Assembly (NCBI RefSeq): GCF_020497125.1
Contig: NC_059087.1
Span: 15,037,925-15,101,924 of the forward strand
Source: Mauremys mutica
Lineage: Eukaryota; Chordata; Testudines; Geoemydidae
DNA: 64,000 nucleotides
Direction of reading: 5' to 3'
Shown piece by piece: positions 23,616 to 35,242 of this stretch. Numbering within the stretch: the stretch's first letter is position 1; each line of letters opens with the position of its first letter. The translations under genes were made by a program, and so were the position numbers. Under the pieces are notes generated by a model. The model did no database searches, was not told where the DNA came from, and saw nothing but the letters and a program-made list of their open reading frames with translations.

Positions 23616-24361
23616 ATTTCTTTTCAGTAACATTGCCCCAGAAACAATGCCAGAGAGTATGAAACAATAATGTGGCTCAGCCTTCTCCAAATGTTGCAAG
23701 GTTGAGAAAACAATAACAACACCATAAAGTAAATGAAGAAAGGGGGAAAAAAAACAATTAAAACTTTAAATCTCACAACATAAGACTTGAGTTTATTGTA
23801 ATTTTTTTATACAGGTTTCATAATGGTTATGCTGTAAAATTTCATCGCTGGGTTTTAGAAAAAAGCAAGCAATCAAACACACTAAGCAAACATTTAGAGC
23901 TTGATGACTGCAGAGGATTAACACAATTTCTGTGTATCATACAATAAAGAAATGTTCACTTCATCTCTCCCCTTTTCTGGTTATTTTAAATCTATGAAGA
24001 AAGAAACTGAAGGAACATACCTCTTCAACCCAGCCAGGCTGTGCAAAGCTTAAGCAGAAAAAAGTCCTGGAAGAGATTCTTTTGTTGTTGATATAAAATG
24101 TTAAACTTCGAGGCGGGACACCCATCTCCCATAAGACTCTCTAGAAGGAAGATCCAGTGCTGGAACCAAATATAATATTTCAGATGTCCCCAGACTAAGG
24201 CTAAAGTCAGTGCAGGTGCAGTATCTGCCCATATGCCATAAACTGCAGGATTGAGGCCTAAACTTGCATTACTGGTGTTTGGGCTTAAGGAAGATATTTG
24301 GGATCTATCATGGTCACTCCTGTCACTGTAGTATCCCAGTCCATTAAAAATTGTCAGGTAG

Positions 24362-24475
24362 GGCAGTGCTATTATCCTCATTTCCCAGAGACAGAGTGAC
24401 TTGCCTAAGGACTCATAAAAAGTCTATGTGGAGCAAGCAATTGAGCCAGGGTCCCCCAAATCCTAGGTCAGGGTA
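24362..24475 (-). repeat. MIR-type CORE-SINE fragment
   Basis: 'attatcctcatttcccagagacagagtgacttgcctaaggactcat' and 'gagccagggtcccccaaatcctagg' are the reversed MIR core. A matching head-like scrap (CCCTAACCACTGGACCATC) lies at about 24661-24680, so the copy may be interrupted by the sequence between. Confidence 0.65.
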
Positions 24476-24752
24476 GTCAATTATCTTTTTTGTCAAGGTC
24501 CAAATTTCTCCAGCAAAGTATAGTCAAGATCAGGCTCCAGAGAAACATTTTTCACATTGCAGTAACAACGATGATAATGATAATAAGTAAATAAAAAGAG
24601 TTTGCGGTCTGTCCAAAAGCATGTTGGCACTCTGCATGAGGCCCCTTGTCCTAGGTGAATGCCCTAACCACTGGACCATCTTTCTTCCTGTAGTCAACAG
24701 CAGGCCTGTGCTGAACACCCTGCATGGTGTGCTGCGTCAGCTCTGCCAAACC

Positions 24753-24855
24753 TAGGGTTGCAAACCCTCCAGGATTGTCCTAGAGTCTCCAGGAATTAAA
24801 GATTGTCATGTGATGAAACCTCCAGGAATGCATCTAATCAGAATTGGCAATTGTA
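24753..24855. mobile_element. Small MITE with 'AGGGTTGC...GGCAA' ends
   Basis: The left end TAGGGTTGCAAACCCTCC and the right end AATTGGCAATTGTA are degenerate inverted repeats around 'aggattgtcctagagtctcc' and 'gtgatgaaacctccaggaat'. Length is about 103 bp with no coding sequence. The transposon superfamily is not certain. Confidence 0.55.
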
Positions 24856-27800
24856 GCCAAGCCCCTGGCTGTGTTTTAAGCTACTTTGCCTCCTTTCCTA
24901 ACGGTGTGAGAACAGAGGGAGAATCTGTGTGAGGAGGGAGAAGTATTTGACGCCTGTGTCTGTTCCTTGCCCTGCATGAGATAGGAGAGGGACATGCTCA
25001 CCCTGTAGCATTCTACAAGTCCTAAATCCTTAGTATCCTTATTTCTATTGCAGTATTACCTAGGGACCCGATGCAAGGATTAGGGCCCCATTTTACAAAC
25101 CTATCAGAAAGGCACTCCCAGCCCCAGAGAGCGAGGATGTAGACAATATGCCGACAGGTGAATAAACAGGCAAACGGGAGAGGGAAGGACAGCATAAGGT
25201 AGCAGTAGACTGCTGTATGTCTCATAAGTTAGTAATCACAGATGGTCTTCAGTCTAATGGCCATAGAGACGCACAGATCTCCAAATACAAATAGACTGAT
25301 GTACCTTCTTGTTAAAGGACGGGCTTTGGATCTGGGGTATTTGTCTAACTTTGGGCAAGTGTCTGATTCTAAATCCAAAAACTTTTTGTAGCTTGTGATC
25401 AACTCTGATCCCCTCTGAATATATTTGTTTATTTCTCTCAGCTTTGGCATGACTTGAAGATGCTTTATTTTCTCTTGCCATCCCTACCTGTTTCCTTAGC
25501 TCTCCACTAATAGCGCTCAATTAAGTGGAGAGAGTAGTTTACAAACCCACAAACAAATGTTAACGCACACGTATGCAGGCTATTTACCGGTGAACTGGTT
25601 TCACCACTTTGCTTACTCCAGAGTGTGTATATAAATAATGCAATTGGCCAAAGCAGGCTGCAGCTAGCTTAATAACTGGTTTTAGCTGAGCAGTGAGCTT
25701 TGCACTGTCTGAAGCTTGAGAGTGGGTCAAATTACACGAGGCCAGTATTTGTGCCAGCTTAGTCCAACAGCACACGCAGTGTGCTAATGGCTGTTTGGAA
25801 CAGGCTGAGAGAGGTGCCATTGTTTGAGAAGGCATAATGTGTATACAGTGTAACAGTCAGCTGGAGACTTGACACAAGAGGATGCAGTGTACAAACCAAA
25901 ACAGAATACAAGAGCCATTGACATAGCTAACGTTTCTGTTCACGTTTTTTATGTTCTTGTGATGATTGCTGGAAGTGGCATAAAGGACAATATATTTAAT
26001 TTTGTGAGTCGTGTTTCTGCACATTCCAGACACTTGCAAGGTCAGAGGCAAATCAAGGCTTCAGCTATTCCAGACTTGTTCAGTTAACCAGCCACTCACT
26101 ACTGTGCATGGAGAGCCTAATGATGACACTTGGGTGGGATGTAAGGCTTGCTTTTTCTGTCTGTCTGTCTTCACCCATTTCTCTCCCCCCCCCCCCAGCT
26201 CTTGGGAAGAAGATAGAGCAGCAGAGGAATAACGCCGATCCTACGCACGTGCCAAAAGGAGTTGGCTAGGGTACAGATGCGCTGAAGTTTCATTACCACC
26301 TCTGGTTTTTTGTAGCACTAGGATGGAAAAAGGGCGGTTGGGGAATTGAGGAAAATGAAAATACAGCTAGCACTGGCAAGATGCCATCGCTGGAGTTCAG
26401 GGGAGGAACTGGATAGTTAAGATTTACAGTTAATCATTGAAACATGAGGCTCCCCACCCCCAGGAATCTCTCTTCTGTGTCCTTTTCAGAACTCAGGGAA
26501 CTCCTTCCTCCTTTTCACCTTTCCTTGACCCCTTTTCCTCCCACTTCACATCATTCGATCTCAAGACCTTGGGTTCACCATCAGTCTTGCAGGTTTTCTC
26601 TGTAGCACGTTAGTCAGAGGACTGGTTCTTGGGCAATGTGAATCATTTCCTCCCCTCTCCCTCCCTGTCTATGCCAAAGTCTGCCACTAGCATGGGGCAA
26701 GCAAAGCCAGAGAAATTAAGGCTCTGCTAGCGAGCACAATTTTCAGAGCTAGAACCCAGAGCCACCCTTGCCTGTGCCCCAGAGGTGGGCTCCTGAACTA
26801 GTCTTTTAGAATCTAATGGCCATCTTGTCTCCCGAGGGCACCGACGATGGATTCTGGAGGCATGGGCTGGTGTGTGCACGGGCTGGTGTGTGGCAGAAGG
26901 TGACCCCCCTGTATCATGGTGTCAGTGTCTGTAAAGTGCTAGACTAATCCTTTGCCTGACAAACTTGCTCAGTCTTGAATGTGGCTGGCTCCTAAGTTCG
27001 GTCTGAGATTTCCACCCAAACCATTAGCACTGCATGTTTCCTGAATCTTTCTGATTCAATATGGAATGAATATTGATCGAGATATAGAGAGGGTGCCTGA
27101 GCCAGAGGAGAAGGAAAATGGTGGCTGTAATGAGAGTTTGCCTGGGCGATGAGCTCAGCTCTGGCATTGAGAGACCTGTTCTTGAGAGCAAATGGGGGGT
27201 GTGGGGGAAGGTAATTATTTTCTTCGCAGGCTTAGCATCCTCTCCACAGGAGGAGGAAAACTTCTCAGATCTGGTGAGGTGAATGAGATACCAGCATTAG
27301 TTCTGTAATACATCTGGTGTAGAGGTGGCATACAGAGTCAGGAACAGGCAACGAGCTAGTTGGTTGGTAAGCAAAATGACCAGCTTCGTTCTACTGAGCC
27401 GCTTCAGGTGAACCTCAGTAGGAAGCACCAGGGCTGTTCTTTATACCCTGAGCCAATGGAGGGCGGGGAGGAGGAGAGTATTTGCATTGCCGATGATGTG
27501 TAAATATGGCATGCAAGTGCCAGATTTAAGGAGATTCATCAGGTTAGATCCTGAGTTGCCTCATGATTGTCTCATTACTGTAAGCACCAGGAGATCATGC
27601 TTGATGTAGATGACTTATTGCTAGTTTTAATTAACTGTTATCCTATAGAACAGTGCCTTTTTATGGCTCACACTGCCCACAGTTTTCAATAGGATTCCAA
27701 GATTTTTGCAGTCAATGGTCCTGTGTTCGCAGAAACACCGCCCCCCCCAGGCTAGTACTTGTCATCACTGGACTATCTCTGTACTTCACTGTTCATTCTT

Positions 27801-28307
27801 TTGCTTGTTGCCCAAACTTTAAATGGTATAAACGCTTTTTTTGTAAACATTAGTGACTTGCTTTGTTTTTACAGATCAGAAATAGACATAAAATTATAGA
27901 GCAGAATCAAATTCAATCAAGCATGGACAAACATACTGGGGAGTGGTGTATTAAAAACAGAAAAAAATGTGTCTCTGGATTGGTAATGTGTCTCCGGTGT
28001 ATTAAAAGAAAAAGTCGGTAATGAAACTGGTACTATTTAGGTTTGGATTTAATTACAGAGCCCAAACTCAGACCAGATTCACTGATTTTTTTTTCCTCCA
28101 CAAATCTGGGCTGATTTAACAATTTCAAGTGGAAAGCATGTAAAACTCAATAGGTTTATATGTTTTGTTTTGTTTTGAATGGAAACCAGGCAAAATTCAG
28201 CAGAAAAATTATCTTGGAACTCATGGATTCACTTAAAGTATTGACCAGACTACGTCAAAACAGGTGTGCATATATTTCACGCAGCTTAATTATTGATCCC
28301 TAAACCA
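24856..28307. other. Unique sequence, no gene seen
   Basis: Contains a (GTCT)n tract at about 26158-26170, a run of 12 C at 26185-26196 and a C8 run near 27740. No open frame shows a domain. No dispersed repeat I can name is present across 3.4 kb, so this is one of the cleaner stretches in which to look for conserved non-coding elements. Confidence 0.45.
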
Positions 28308-28426
28308 GCCTGGACTAGGGTGACCAGACAGCAAATATGAAAAATCGGGACAGGGTTCGGGGGTAATAGAAGCCTATATAAGAAAAATACCCCAAAATCA
28401 GAACATCTGGTCACCCTCGCCTGGAC
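28308..28426. mobile_element. Tiny hAT MITE with perfect 8-bp TSD
   Basis: The body 28316-28418 (103 bp) begins TAGGGTGACCAGA and ends TCTGGTCACCCTC, a 12-bp perfect inverted terminal match apart from the last base. The flanks carry the perfect 8-bp duplication GCCTGGAC (28308-28315 and 28419-28426), the length expected for hAT. It is non-coding. Confidence 0.9.
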
Positions 28427-29101
28427 ACAGATCTACCGTTGAAGCATTTTTTGCCTTCTGTTTGCTAGTAATATCGGAGGAAGCGCACTGCGTACTTTGG
28501 CGTTTGCGTGATAGGCGTTCAGCGTTTTTTTTTTTGAAACCGCAATAATTCATGTGCATTATTAGGAATAGAAAGGTGGAAGCAACTGTGACAGTGACCA
28601 TCTCCTTGGATTAGCTAATCTCAATAAAAAATAAAATCCCGTTTGACTAATATTAATGTCCTCTAGGAGAGTGTTATGAATCTGCAAAACATTTAATATA
28701 TAATGCCTGGAGGGGGAGAAAGAAAATGCAGCCGCTGAATCAAGATCCTGAAGAAGCAGTAACCCAGTAATAAAAATTCAAGATGCTATTATGTAGTTGG
28801 CAAGTAATCCTGACTCTAAGCAAAAGATAGTCATCTCTTCCCTTTCCTTCGCTTCTGTCTGATTCGCGTAATAGTTTTATAAGCTATCTTTTATAATATT
28901 TCTTATCCAGAAGGATTGAAGAACACTGCAGTCTTTTTCTCTGTAGGAATTAATTCTCCCATCGCTGAAGGGCTGTCACCTCTGGGGTGGAGCATGACGT
29001 GGTTTAATAGCCCCATCTAGCAATTTAGGACAGGAAGTGAACAAATGCCACCTGCAATAGGAGCTGAATGGTGTATCTCTCCATTGTCCTTCATTTAGAG
29101 G
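28427..29101. other. Unique sequence, no gene seen
   Basis: AT-rich sequence between two insertions. Nothing recognisable beyond a T run near 28526-28535. Confidence 0.45.
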
Positions 29102-29811
29102 GCTGTGTAGACGGGTTGACTCACCCCCGCGGCGCCTCCTGCTGGTGACTCCGGGAATTAGCTCTGTTCCAGCACAGAGCGCCCTCTGCAGGCTGGTGAT
29201 CCGCCTGTCCTCAGGCCCCCGTGTCCCTCCCTGGACCCGGTGCCCTTTTACATGGGGTGCTGCCCCCTAGCAGTAACCCCTTTCTCTTAGGGTCTCCCCT
29301 CCTCAGGGAACCCTCACCCTCTATCCCCACCTTGCCTCAGTGTATGGCTACTGCCAGTTATTGTCTAGTCCCACACTCTGGGGCAGACTGCAGTATCAGC
29401 CAACTCATCCCTGGCAAAGGGGTTTGGACCTGCTGCCTTGGCCTACCCTTGGGCTGCCCTCTGCAACCCCCAGTACCAGGTGGCCCTTCGCTAGGCCGCA
29501 GCCTGGGGCTTTCTAGGCTGGAGCTCCCCAGCTCCTCAGCCTTTCCCCAGCCCTGCTTCACCCTAGGTACCCAGTCTCTAGCTCCTTGCAGCCAGGCCCT
29601 TCTCTCTCTGAAGGCAGAGAGAGACTGTCCGCCTCTGGCTTCCCTAGCCTTTTATAGGGGCCAGCTGTGGCTCAGTTTGGGGCGTGGCCCCAGCTGCAGC
29701 CACTTCCCCAATCAGCCCAGCTGAAAGGCTGTATTCTCCAGCCTCGGCCCCTTCTCGGGGCTGTTTTTAACCCCTTCAGGACCGGAGCAGGGGTCCACCC
29801 TGCTACAGCTG
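29102..29811 (-). mobile_element. Solo LTR of an endogenous LTR retroelement
   Basis: The body 29106-29807 (702 bp) starts TGTAG and ends CTACA on the plus strand, so TG...CA ends hold on either strand. It is flanked by a perfect 4-bp duplication GCTG (29102-29105 and 29808-29811). On the minus strand a TATA box (CTATAAAAGG, 29649-29658) lies about 150 bp from the 5' end, fixing the orientation as minus. The element is GC-rich compared with both flanks. No internal gag, pol or env region adjoins it, so it is a solo LTR left by recombination. I saw no clear AATAAA signal. The 167-codon plus-strand frame inside it is not a gene. Confidence 0.8.
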
Positions 29812-30232
29812 TCACTCATTTTTTGTTTCAAAATCACTTACAATGCCCAAACGTGTGGCGTCGTTTCACTTTTATTGTTCATAATTATTTAAATCCGAAA
29901 TAAAGAATCATGAAACTGTGGTTATAGAAAGTTATTCACACTAAAGAAAGGAATCACAAAGAGGTTTCCCTACACAAATAATGATTTGGGGTCTTTGTCA
30001 CACATCGTGCCCCATGTTTGGCTACTGGCTGATTGAGAGACATGTGTCAGGGAGAATTCAAGAATGCAGAAAGTAATTGCCCTGAATGGAACTCGGCCAG
30101 GACCCTGGCATTAACATCCCTCTTCTGGCTTAACACGAAAAAGATAGTGGGGAGGCATAGGGGAAGGGTTGGGGAGTAAAGGGTTCCTTAATTATCAGAA
30201 GTGTCCGTGATCTCTGTTTCACATTTCATGTC
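29812..30232. other. Unique sequence
   Basis: No exon or repeat recognised between the solo LTR and the next MITE. Confidence 0.45.
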
Positions 30233-30440
30233 TAAGGGTATGTTTACACTAACTCATGGGGAGTGATTGCAGCTCATGTAGACATATCTGAGCTAGCTTT
30301 AATCTAGTTAGCTCAGGTACCAGTAGTAGCAAAGCCATGACAGCCCAGGCTTCAGCTGGGCTGGGCTGGCTGGCTGAGTAATCAGGGTTCTGGGTGGGTT
30401 TGTGCTGCTGCAGTTTCACTGCAGTGTAGACATAGCCTAG
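30233..30440. mobile_element. Harbinger-like MITE (GTCTACACT terminal family)
   Basis: The body 30236-30437 (202 bp) begins GGGTATGTTTACACT and ends AGTGTAGACATAGCC, good inverted ends. Flanks are TAA (30233-30235) and TAG (30438-30440), an imperfect 3-bp duplication. It belongs with the copy at 38814-39090, where the TAA duplication is exact. Confidence 0.7.
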
Positions 30441-31569
30441 GTCTGCATCTCCAGCTGCAGAGTGTCTCCTAAACACCATGCTGTGATGTTGGTTCAGTGT
30501 CTTCTCAATCATGATCTTCCATCTTTTGTTTGGAAAAAAAAAATTGCAAAAAAAATAAAAATCCTTTTTTTCTTTTATTTAGTTTGTTCTTGAGCTACTT
30601 AACGTGGATGGTTTATTTTTAGGGAAAACAATGTCAGCCAGATTTGTACTTATTGTTGGCAGCCACACGTTTGCCCCTCAAATGCTGACAGGGAAACAAT
30701 GTTTGGTGATTGCATTCGTGCAAAAACTAAAAACGACTTTAATTAAACAATCCTGAAATGTAGTTTGCAATTTAGAAGTTGAGCAGTGTTCTTTGTGCAC
30801 ATGTTTTTAATTTATATTTTTTGTTTTTGTTTTTTTTACTCAGTGGATTGCAGGTGTTGCGTGACAAATTGAATCTGGTTGTGTTTTGCCTTAAGTTGTT
30901 GTTGCTGGATGTATGAGAATGAAAATGAAAACAATCGCCCCATCCTCATTAAAATGAGTCAGGGACACACTTTTACTACTAGTGTGGCAGCTACTGTATG
31001 CTCAGTCTCTGTTTGTTTGTTTTTCCTTGTTTGTTTTTAATTTGCTCTGGTTGGTTGCTTTGCATTAGTTCCTTGGTAGAGTTTTTGGCTGATTTGATCC
31101 TTGAAGGCTTCAATTCATTACATAATGCTGGGGAACAACTGAATGGCAGCCATGCAGAGATTTAGCACTGGTGGTTTTTTTGCTCTGCCTGGGAAAGCAA
31201 AACAGATCTGCCCATCATTTCTCACCCTTCTTGTCTACATGGCAGGCTCCAGGTCATATTGGACCCTGCAGACATTAGCCAGGAGCCCCTGGGTCTATCA
31301 TGTGACTGCAATGTTCCACTGAACGTCAGGGAAAGCCCTGCATGTGCGTGGTCTGTAGGTCTCTGAGGCTAGTGGCTGGGTGAGTCCTGAGAGTGCATTT
31401 CTGTGTTTTGTTTTTGAGCGGAGGCCAGGGAAAGGAGGCCCATCATCCGCTCCATACGCCTATGTTAAATTACAGATGGGGTATGTGTGGGAAGGGGGAG
31501 AGGGTTGTCTGTCATTCCTTGAGTACATGTGTAACTGATAAACGACTGAAATGAAAGGATCACTGCTTG
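30441..31569. other. Unique sequence with T-rich and TTTG tracts
   Basis: A/T runs lie at 30532-30560 and TTTG-type runs at 31008-31040. No exon, RNA gene or named repeat is visible. Confidence 0.45.
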
Positions 31570-31662
31570 GAGAGACAGGGGGGTGAGGTAATGCCCTTTA
31601 TTGGACCAACTTCTGTTGGTGAGAGAGACAAGCTGTCAGGCTTACACAGAGCTCTTCTTGGT
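31570..31662 (-). mobile_element. Penelope-type fragment with decayed hammerhead-like motif
   Basis: Read on the minus strand: CCAAGAAGAGCTCTGTG, TAAGCCTGACAGCTTGTCTC, then CACCAACAGAAGTTGGTCC, AATAAAGGGCATTACCTCACC. The layout parallels the 20.7-kb copy: a core-like block, a GAGC / GCTC-type stem, a GAAA-like position (here GACA), GCTTGTC, then a 3' unit. The core is disrupted, so no ribozyme is expected. It appears to be a third, older subfamily. Confidence 0.5.
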
Positions 31663-31902
31663 TGCCTGGCCTGCTGTCTGGCTCCACCCGCACGGAGTGC
31701 TGAACGGCTCTGTTATCAATGGTCATGGGAATGGGCTGGGTCGAGGAAGCCCTGAGTTTTGCCACATGGTACAAACAGTTCACAACTAGCTTGCCCAGGT
31801 AAAAGTTGCCCTTACTAAGGGGTGTGTGTGCGTATGTTGTAGCCCTTAGAGCCTCTGTTGGACTGCCCAGTTGGGGGTGTCATATAGTGACCTGATGTCC
31901 AG
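31663..31902. other. Unique sequence
   Basis: Nothing recognised. The 60-codon frames on both strands show no domain. Confidence 0.4.
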
Positions 31903-31995
31903 AGAGCTGGTGCTCAGCACTCTCTGAAAATTGGGCCCCTTTTAAGGCCGTTCAAGCTGGGCACCTGAAATCATGAGGCGTTTATGGAAATTTGG
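31903..31995 (+). repeat. Old dispersed repeat, copy 1 of 3 in this window
   Basis: 'gtgctcagcactctctgaaaattgggcccc' and 'aagctgggcacctgaaatcatgagg' align with 51413-51495 and 52795-52880. The family is not named here. Three mutually similar copies show it is a real interspersed repeat. Confidence 0.5.
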
Positions 31996-32366
31996 ACTAT
32001 TAACATACCCCCAATGGCTGAGCTCAGCCTCCTTGTGCAATGGGCAAGTGTACCACAGCGCCATTAACCCATCAAATAGGCAGCTGAAATGAGTACCCTC
32101 TTCAGGAGGCTTTTCTTGTAGAGACTTTGTCTCAGACCCCTTGGTCTCTTTTCTCCAGTGTAAAAAGAGGGAGGATGTGTCTTGCTCAAAGGGGATTCAC
32201 CATAAGGCTGAAGTGCCCTGCACAACCCTCAGGGGGTGTCAGTGTTGAATTCAGACTGACAGATGCTGCAACAGAATAGAAAAGTGGTTAGTAAATGAGG
32301 CAGGAAGGCTATTCTGTGTGCTCAAGTGGGTTGGAAACAGGAGTGGAATGATTCATTGTTCATCCA

Positions 32367-32520
32367 TGGAACTCAAAGCACCTCACAAAAGGTCTGTATT
32401 GCCATCTCCATTTTACAGATGGGGAAACTGCTCCACGGAGGGAAAGTGCATTGCCCAAGGTCAACGGCAAAGCTGGGAGCAGAATTCCCGTCTTTGGACT
32501 CAGTTGAGTGCACTGCCTCA
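32367..32520 (-). repeat. MIR-type CORE-SINE
   Basis: 'ccatctccattttacagatggggaaactg', 'gtgcattgcccaaggtcaacggc', 'gagcagaattcccgtctttggactcagttgagtgcactgcctcaac' is the reversed MIR core and head. The plus-strand frames across it are by-products. Confidence 0.75.
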
Positions 32521-33037
32521 ACTCGCTCTCAGAGGCTTGGCTACTCTGACAAAACAGGACCAAACTCTGTGCTTATACCCCCTGCCATCTGTGGCAAGAA
32601 CCCCTAAATTCCTCAACAACGTTGAGATTATTTGGGGACAGAATAACTTAATTCTCATCCTCCCCATCCCGAAGCACATGTGCACACACCCACACCGAAC
32701 TGTGGCTCATAGTGCACTGATCTTCAAGAATGATTATTTTTTTGATGTGTTTTTTTCCCCCCCACTATGTTCTCCAGGTGGCCTGGGTCCAGTATTGTCC
32801 AGGCAACCTGGCTGAAAACCTCCCGTTTCCCTCCCCTCCCCCATGTATGGCAGGGAGTTTGTAGCCAGCTTCAGTGGTTCACGCCTCAGCTGCTACACTG
32901 TTCACCAGGCAGTTTGGCTTCCTAGCTCGCACTGCTGGATCTCCCAGTTCCCTGGCTACATGGACAATTCAGGAAGTATGCACTGTTATGCGATTTAATA
33001 CCCCTGTGTGGGGAAAGCCGAGGAGCAAGATGCAGCT
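32521..33037. other. Unique sequence
   Basis: Proline-rich short frames only. A C-rich tract lies at 32755-32763 and another near 32820-32842. No gene is supported. Confidence 0.4.
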
Positions 33038-33306
33038 GCTATGGCTACACTTGCACTTCAAAGCGCTGCCGCGGCAGCGCTTTGAAGCGCTAAGTGTAGT
33101 CAAAGCGCCAGCGCTGGGAGAGAGCTCTCCCAGCGCTGTCTGTACTCCACCTCCCTGTGGGGAATAACGTACAGCGCTGGGAGCCGCGCTCCCAGCGCTG
33201 CGGCTTTGACCACACTGGCGCTTTGCAGCGCCGCAATTTGCAGCGCTGGAGAGGGTGCGTTTTCACACTCTGCTGCAGCGCTGCAAATTTGCAAGTGTAG
33301 CCATGG
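33038..33306. mobile_element. GC-rich multi-hairpin MITE (GGCTACACTTGCA ends)
   Basis: Ends ATGGCTACACTTGCA and TGCAAGTGTAGCCAT are perfect inverted repeats of 15 bp. The interior is a chain of AGCGCTG-based palindromes. There is a perfect 32-bp palindrome at 33056-33087. A 14-bp stem with a 2-bp spacer lies at 33109-33138, and a 13-bp stem with a 3-bp spacer follows at about 33174-33202. CpG density is far above the flanks. It is non-coding and I could not fix a target duplication. The right end touches a truncated SINE. Confidence 0.75.
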
Positions 33307-33307
33307 C

Positions 33308-33437
33308 CAGGCCCCCTGCCTTCACTAGCAGGACCAAGTACTGATTTTGCCCCAGATCCCTAAGTGGCCCCCTCAAGGATTGAACTCACAACCCTGGGTT
33401 TAACAGGCCAATGCTCAAACCACAGAGCTATCTCTCC
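33308..33437 (-). repeat. tRNA-derived SINE (Cry type), tail missing
   Basis: The minus strand has the tRNA-like head (A-box-like TAGCTCTGTGG, B-box-like GAGTTCAATCC) and the body GATCTGGGGCAAAATCAGTA, then stops at GGCAGGGGGCC. The CR1-like tail present in the 1.3-kb copy is absent. The break coincides with the palindromic MITE. Confidence 0.85.
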
Positions 33438-35242
33438 ATTGGCCCTATCTCTCCCTACGCTATAGAAAGAAGCAAGTGACACAATCTGAGGCCATTGGAG
33501 GGGGGGAGGATACTAGTAATTTCCCTAGTCATGTCTGGTTGATCTTCCATGTGTAGAATGGAATTAGGCATTGAGTCCTTCAGTTTGGGGTTGGGTTTTT
33601 TTTGGTTCCACTCGTTTGCCAATCAGCTTGCTTGCAGTGCACATTTTAATCAAGATGTTTATCTTGTAATATACATAGGTTTTGGGTTTCCTAGGATTGC
33701 TGTGTATACAAAAAACACTTCATGGGATCTTGGGATCCCTTTGTTCTGAATGGTTCTCCGGCATGGAGATAGTCCATCGTTTTGCAGGACTTGAATTAAT
33801 TAGTAGAAGAAAGGGATTGGGGCTGTGTTGTCCCATGAGAGGTGAATGGTTGTTGCACAGCCTGTTGAATTAACTTGGTGAGGTTGGAAGTGTGTTTATG
33901 CACCATATGGTGTGTTGTCATGTTTCATTATATTTTTATAAAGTCTTAATAAAAAGGAAGGTTAGGAGGAAAAAAAAACCCAGAATGATAAATGTTCTCT
34001 AATGGGACATTACTGTTAAATTTTTTTTAATTTGATTTTTTTAAAGGAGCTGTATTTGTAGGAGGTGATGCATGTGACTCCAGGGAGGTTCCTGCTAACA
34101 AGCCCTCCCCTCCTGTTCATGGCAATTGTATTAAATGATTTATTAATATGAAATCATGGTTCTGTTACACTTCCTCTCCCTTTCTAAATCCAGCTGAGAT
34201 TTGGCCCGAGACACCTTTTTTTGAAAGTTTGTATTCTGTAGAACAATGGGGCTTCTGGGTTTATTTCTTAAAAGTGAAAACACTTTATCTTTTTCACATG
34301 ATGACAATGTAAATAATATATTCTAGAATATAGTGCAAGGGGGGGTGGGGGAGGGCAGTGCAGCTTGGCTTAGACCTCAAGACTGCATCTTGTCTACCTC
34401 AATTCCCTAGCTAGTTTAAAACCACTTAGAATTAATTACTGGGGCCTTCAACCTCTTCTTTCCTAGCCCCTGCCTGCAGCAGTCAGTCACAGGAAAAAAC
34501 GGTATAGGTCTAAATAAATGGTTTGGAGTTGCATTCTCTATTTGAAGACATTTATTTCTCTCTCTTTAATGTGTAACCTTTCAAGTAGAGGAATCGCCTA
34601 TTTAAATGTGACGGTTAGTCTTAATGGCAGGACTCCACATGAGCTTCAGACTATTTGTACAGTAACAGAACCTAGGAAATGGTGTTTCAAAGAGCTGAAC
34701 AAATCAGAAAGGAAAGAGAACTTCCTACAGCATATTAAAGTACCCCAGTTTTAAAGAACTGTACCTTTCAATTGTGTTTTCCCCCCAATGGCTTGCTCAG
34801 AAACGTGCTGCTTGCTAGACAAGAATTTTCCCTTTCCCATCTGTATTCTGAGCAGCCCGATTCACTGGAACTGTGTAAAGAGAGGAAGGTTGGCGCGATG
34901 TGCTTCCATGGAATTTTAAATCATTTGCATCCCTTTCAATTGTATTTTCATTTCTTAAGTGCACTTTTTTAGTGCCAGTCATGTGCTCCTCAACACTAAC
35001 ATCACTGAAAGTGACGCTTAAATCCCATTGCCTCCCTCATCCCCATTATATTAAGTGCCTGTCAACACATACAACGGTCCCTCAAGTTTTGTAATAGTAT
35101 TTTCACTGAACTGTATTTTATTGCATGATGAGGGAGGTGTAAGAGTTGATAGCAGCTTGCAGTTCAGTGGTTTATTGGCACCTGCTAAGTGTGTTGTGTT
35201 CAGGAATGATAAACATTAGCCATCTTCCACTGATAATACTTT
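33438..35242. other. Unique sequence, no gene seen
   Basis: T-rich and A-rich tracts near 33597-33603 and 34020-34045 and a G-rich tract near 34340-34354. Open frames up to 78 codons show no domain. Confidence 0.45.

Noticed and set aside
26158..26196. GTCT repeat followed by a C12 run, considered as a promoter or G-quadruplex element
   Set aside because: A single C/G homopolymer without multiple spaced runs does not make a convincing quadruplex, and no transcript start is evident nearby.
29221..29724. 167-codon plus-strand open frame rich in proline, leucine and serine
   Set aside because: It lies inside the solo LTR and on the strand opposite to its TATA box. Its length follows from GC-rich composition.
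32318..32815. 165-codon plus-strand open frame
   Set aside because: It crosses a reversed MIR SINE and a C-rich tract. The reading is repeat-derived and shows no domain.
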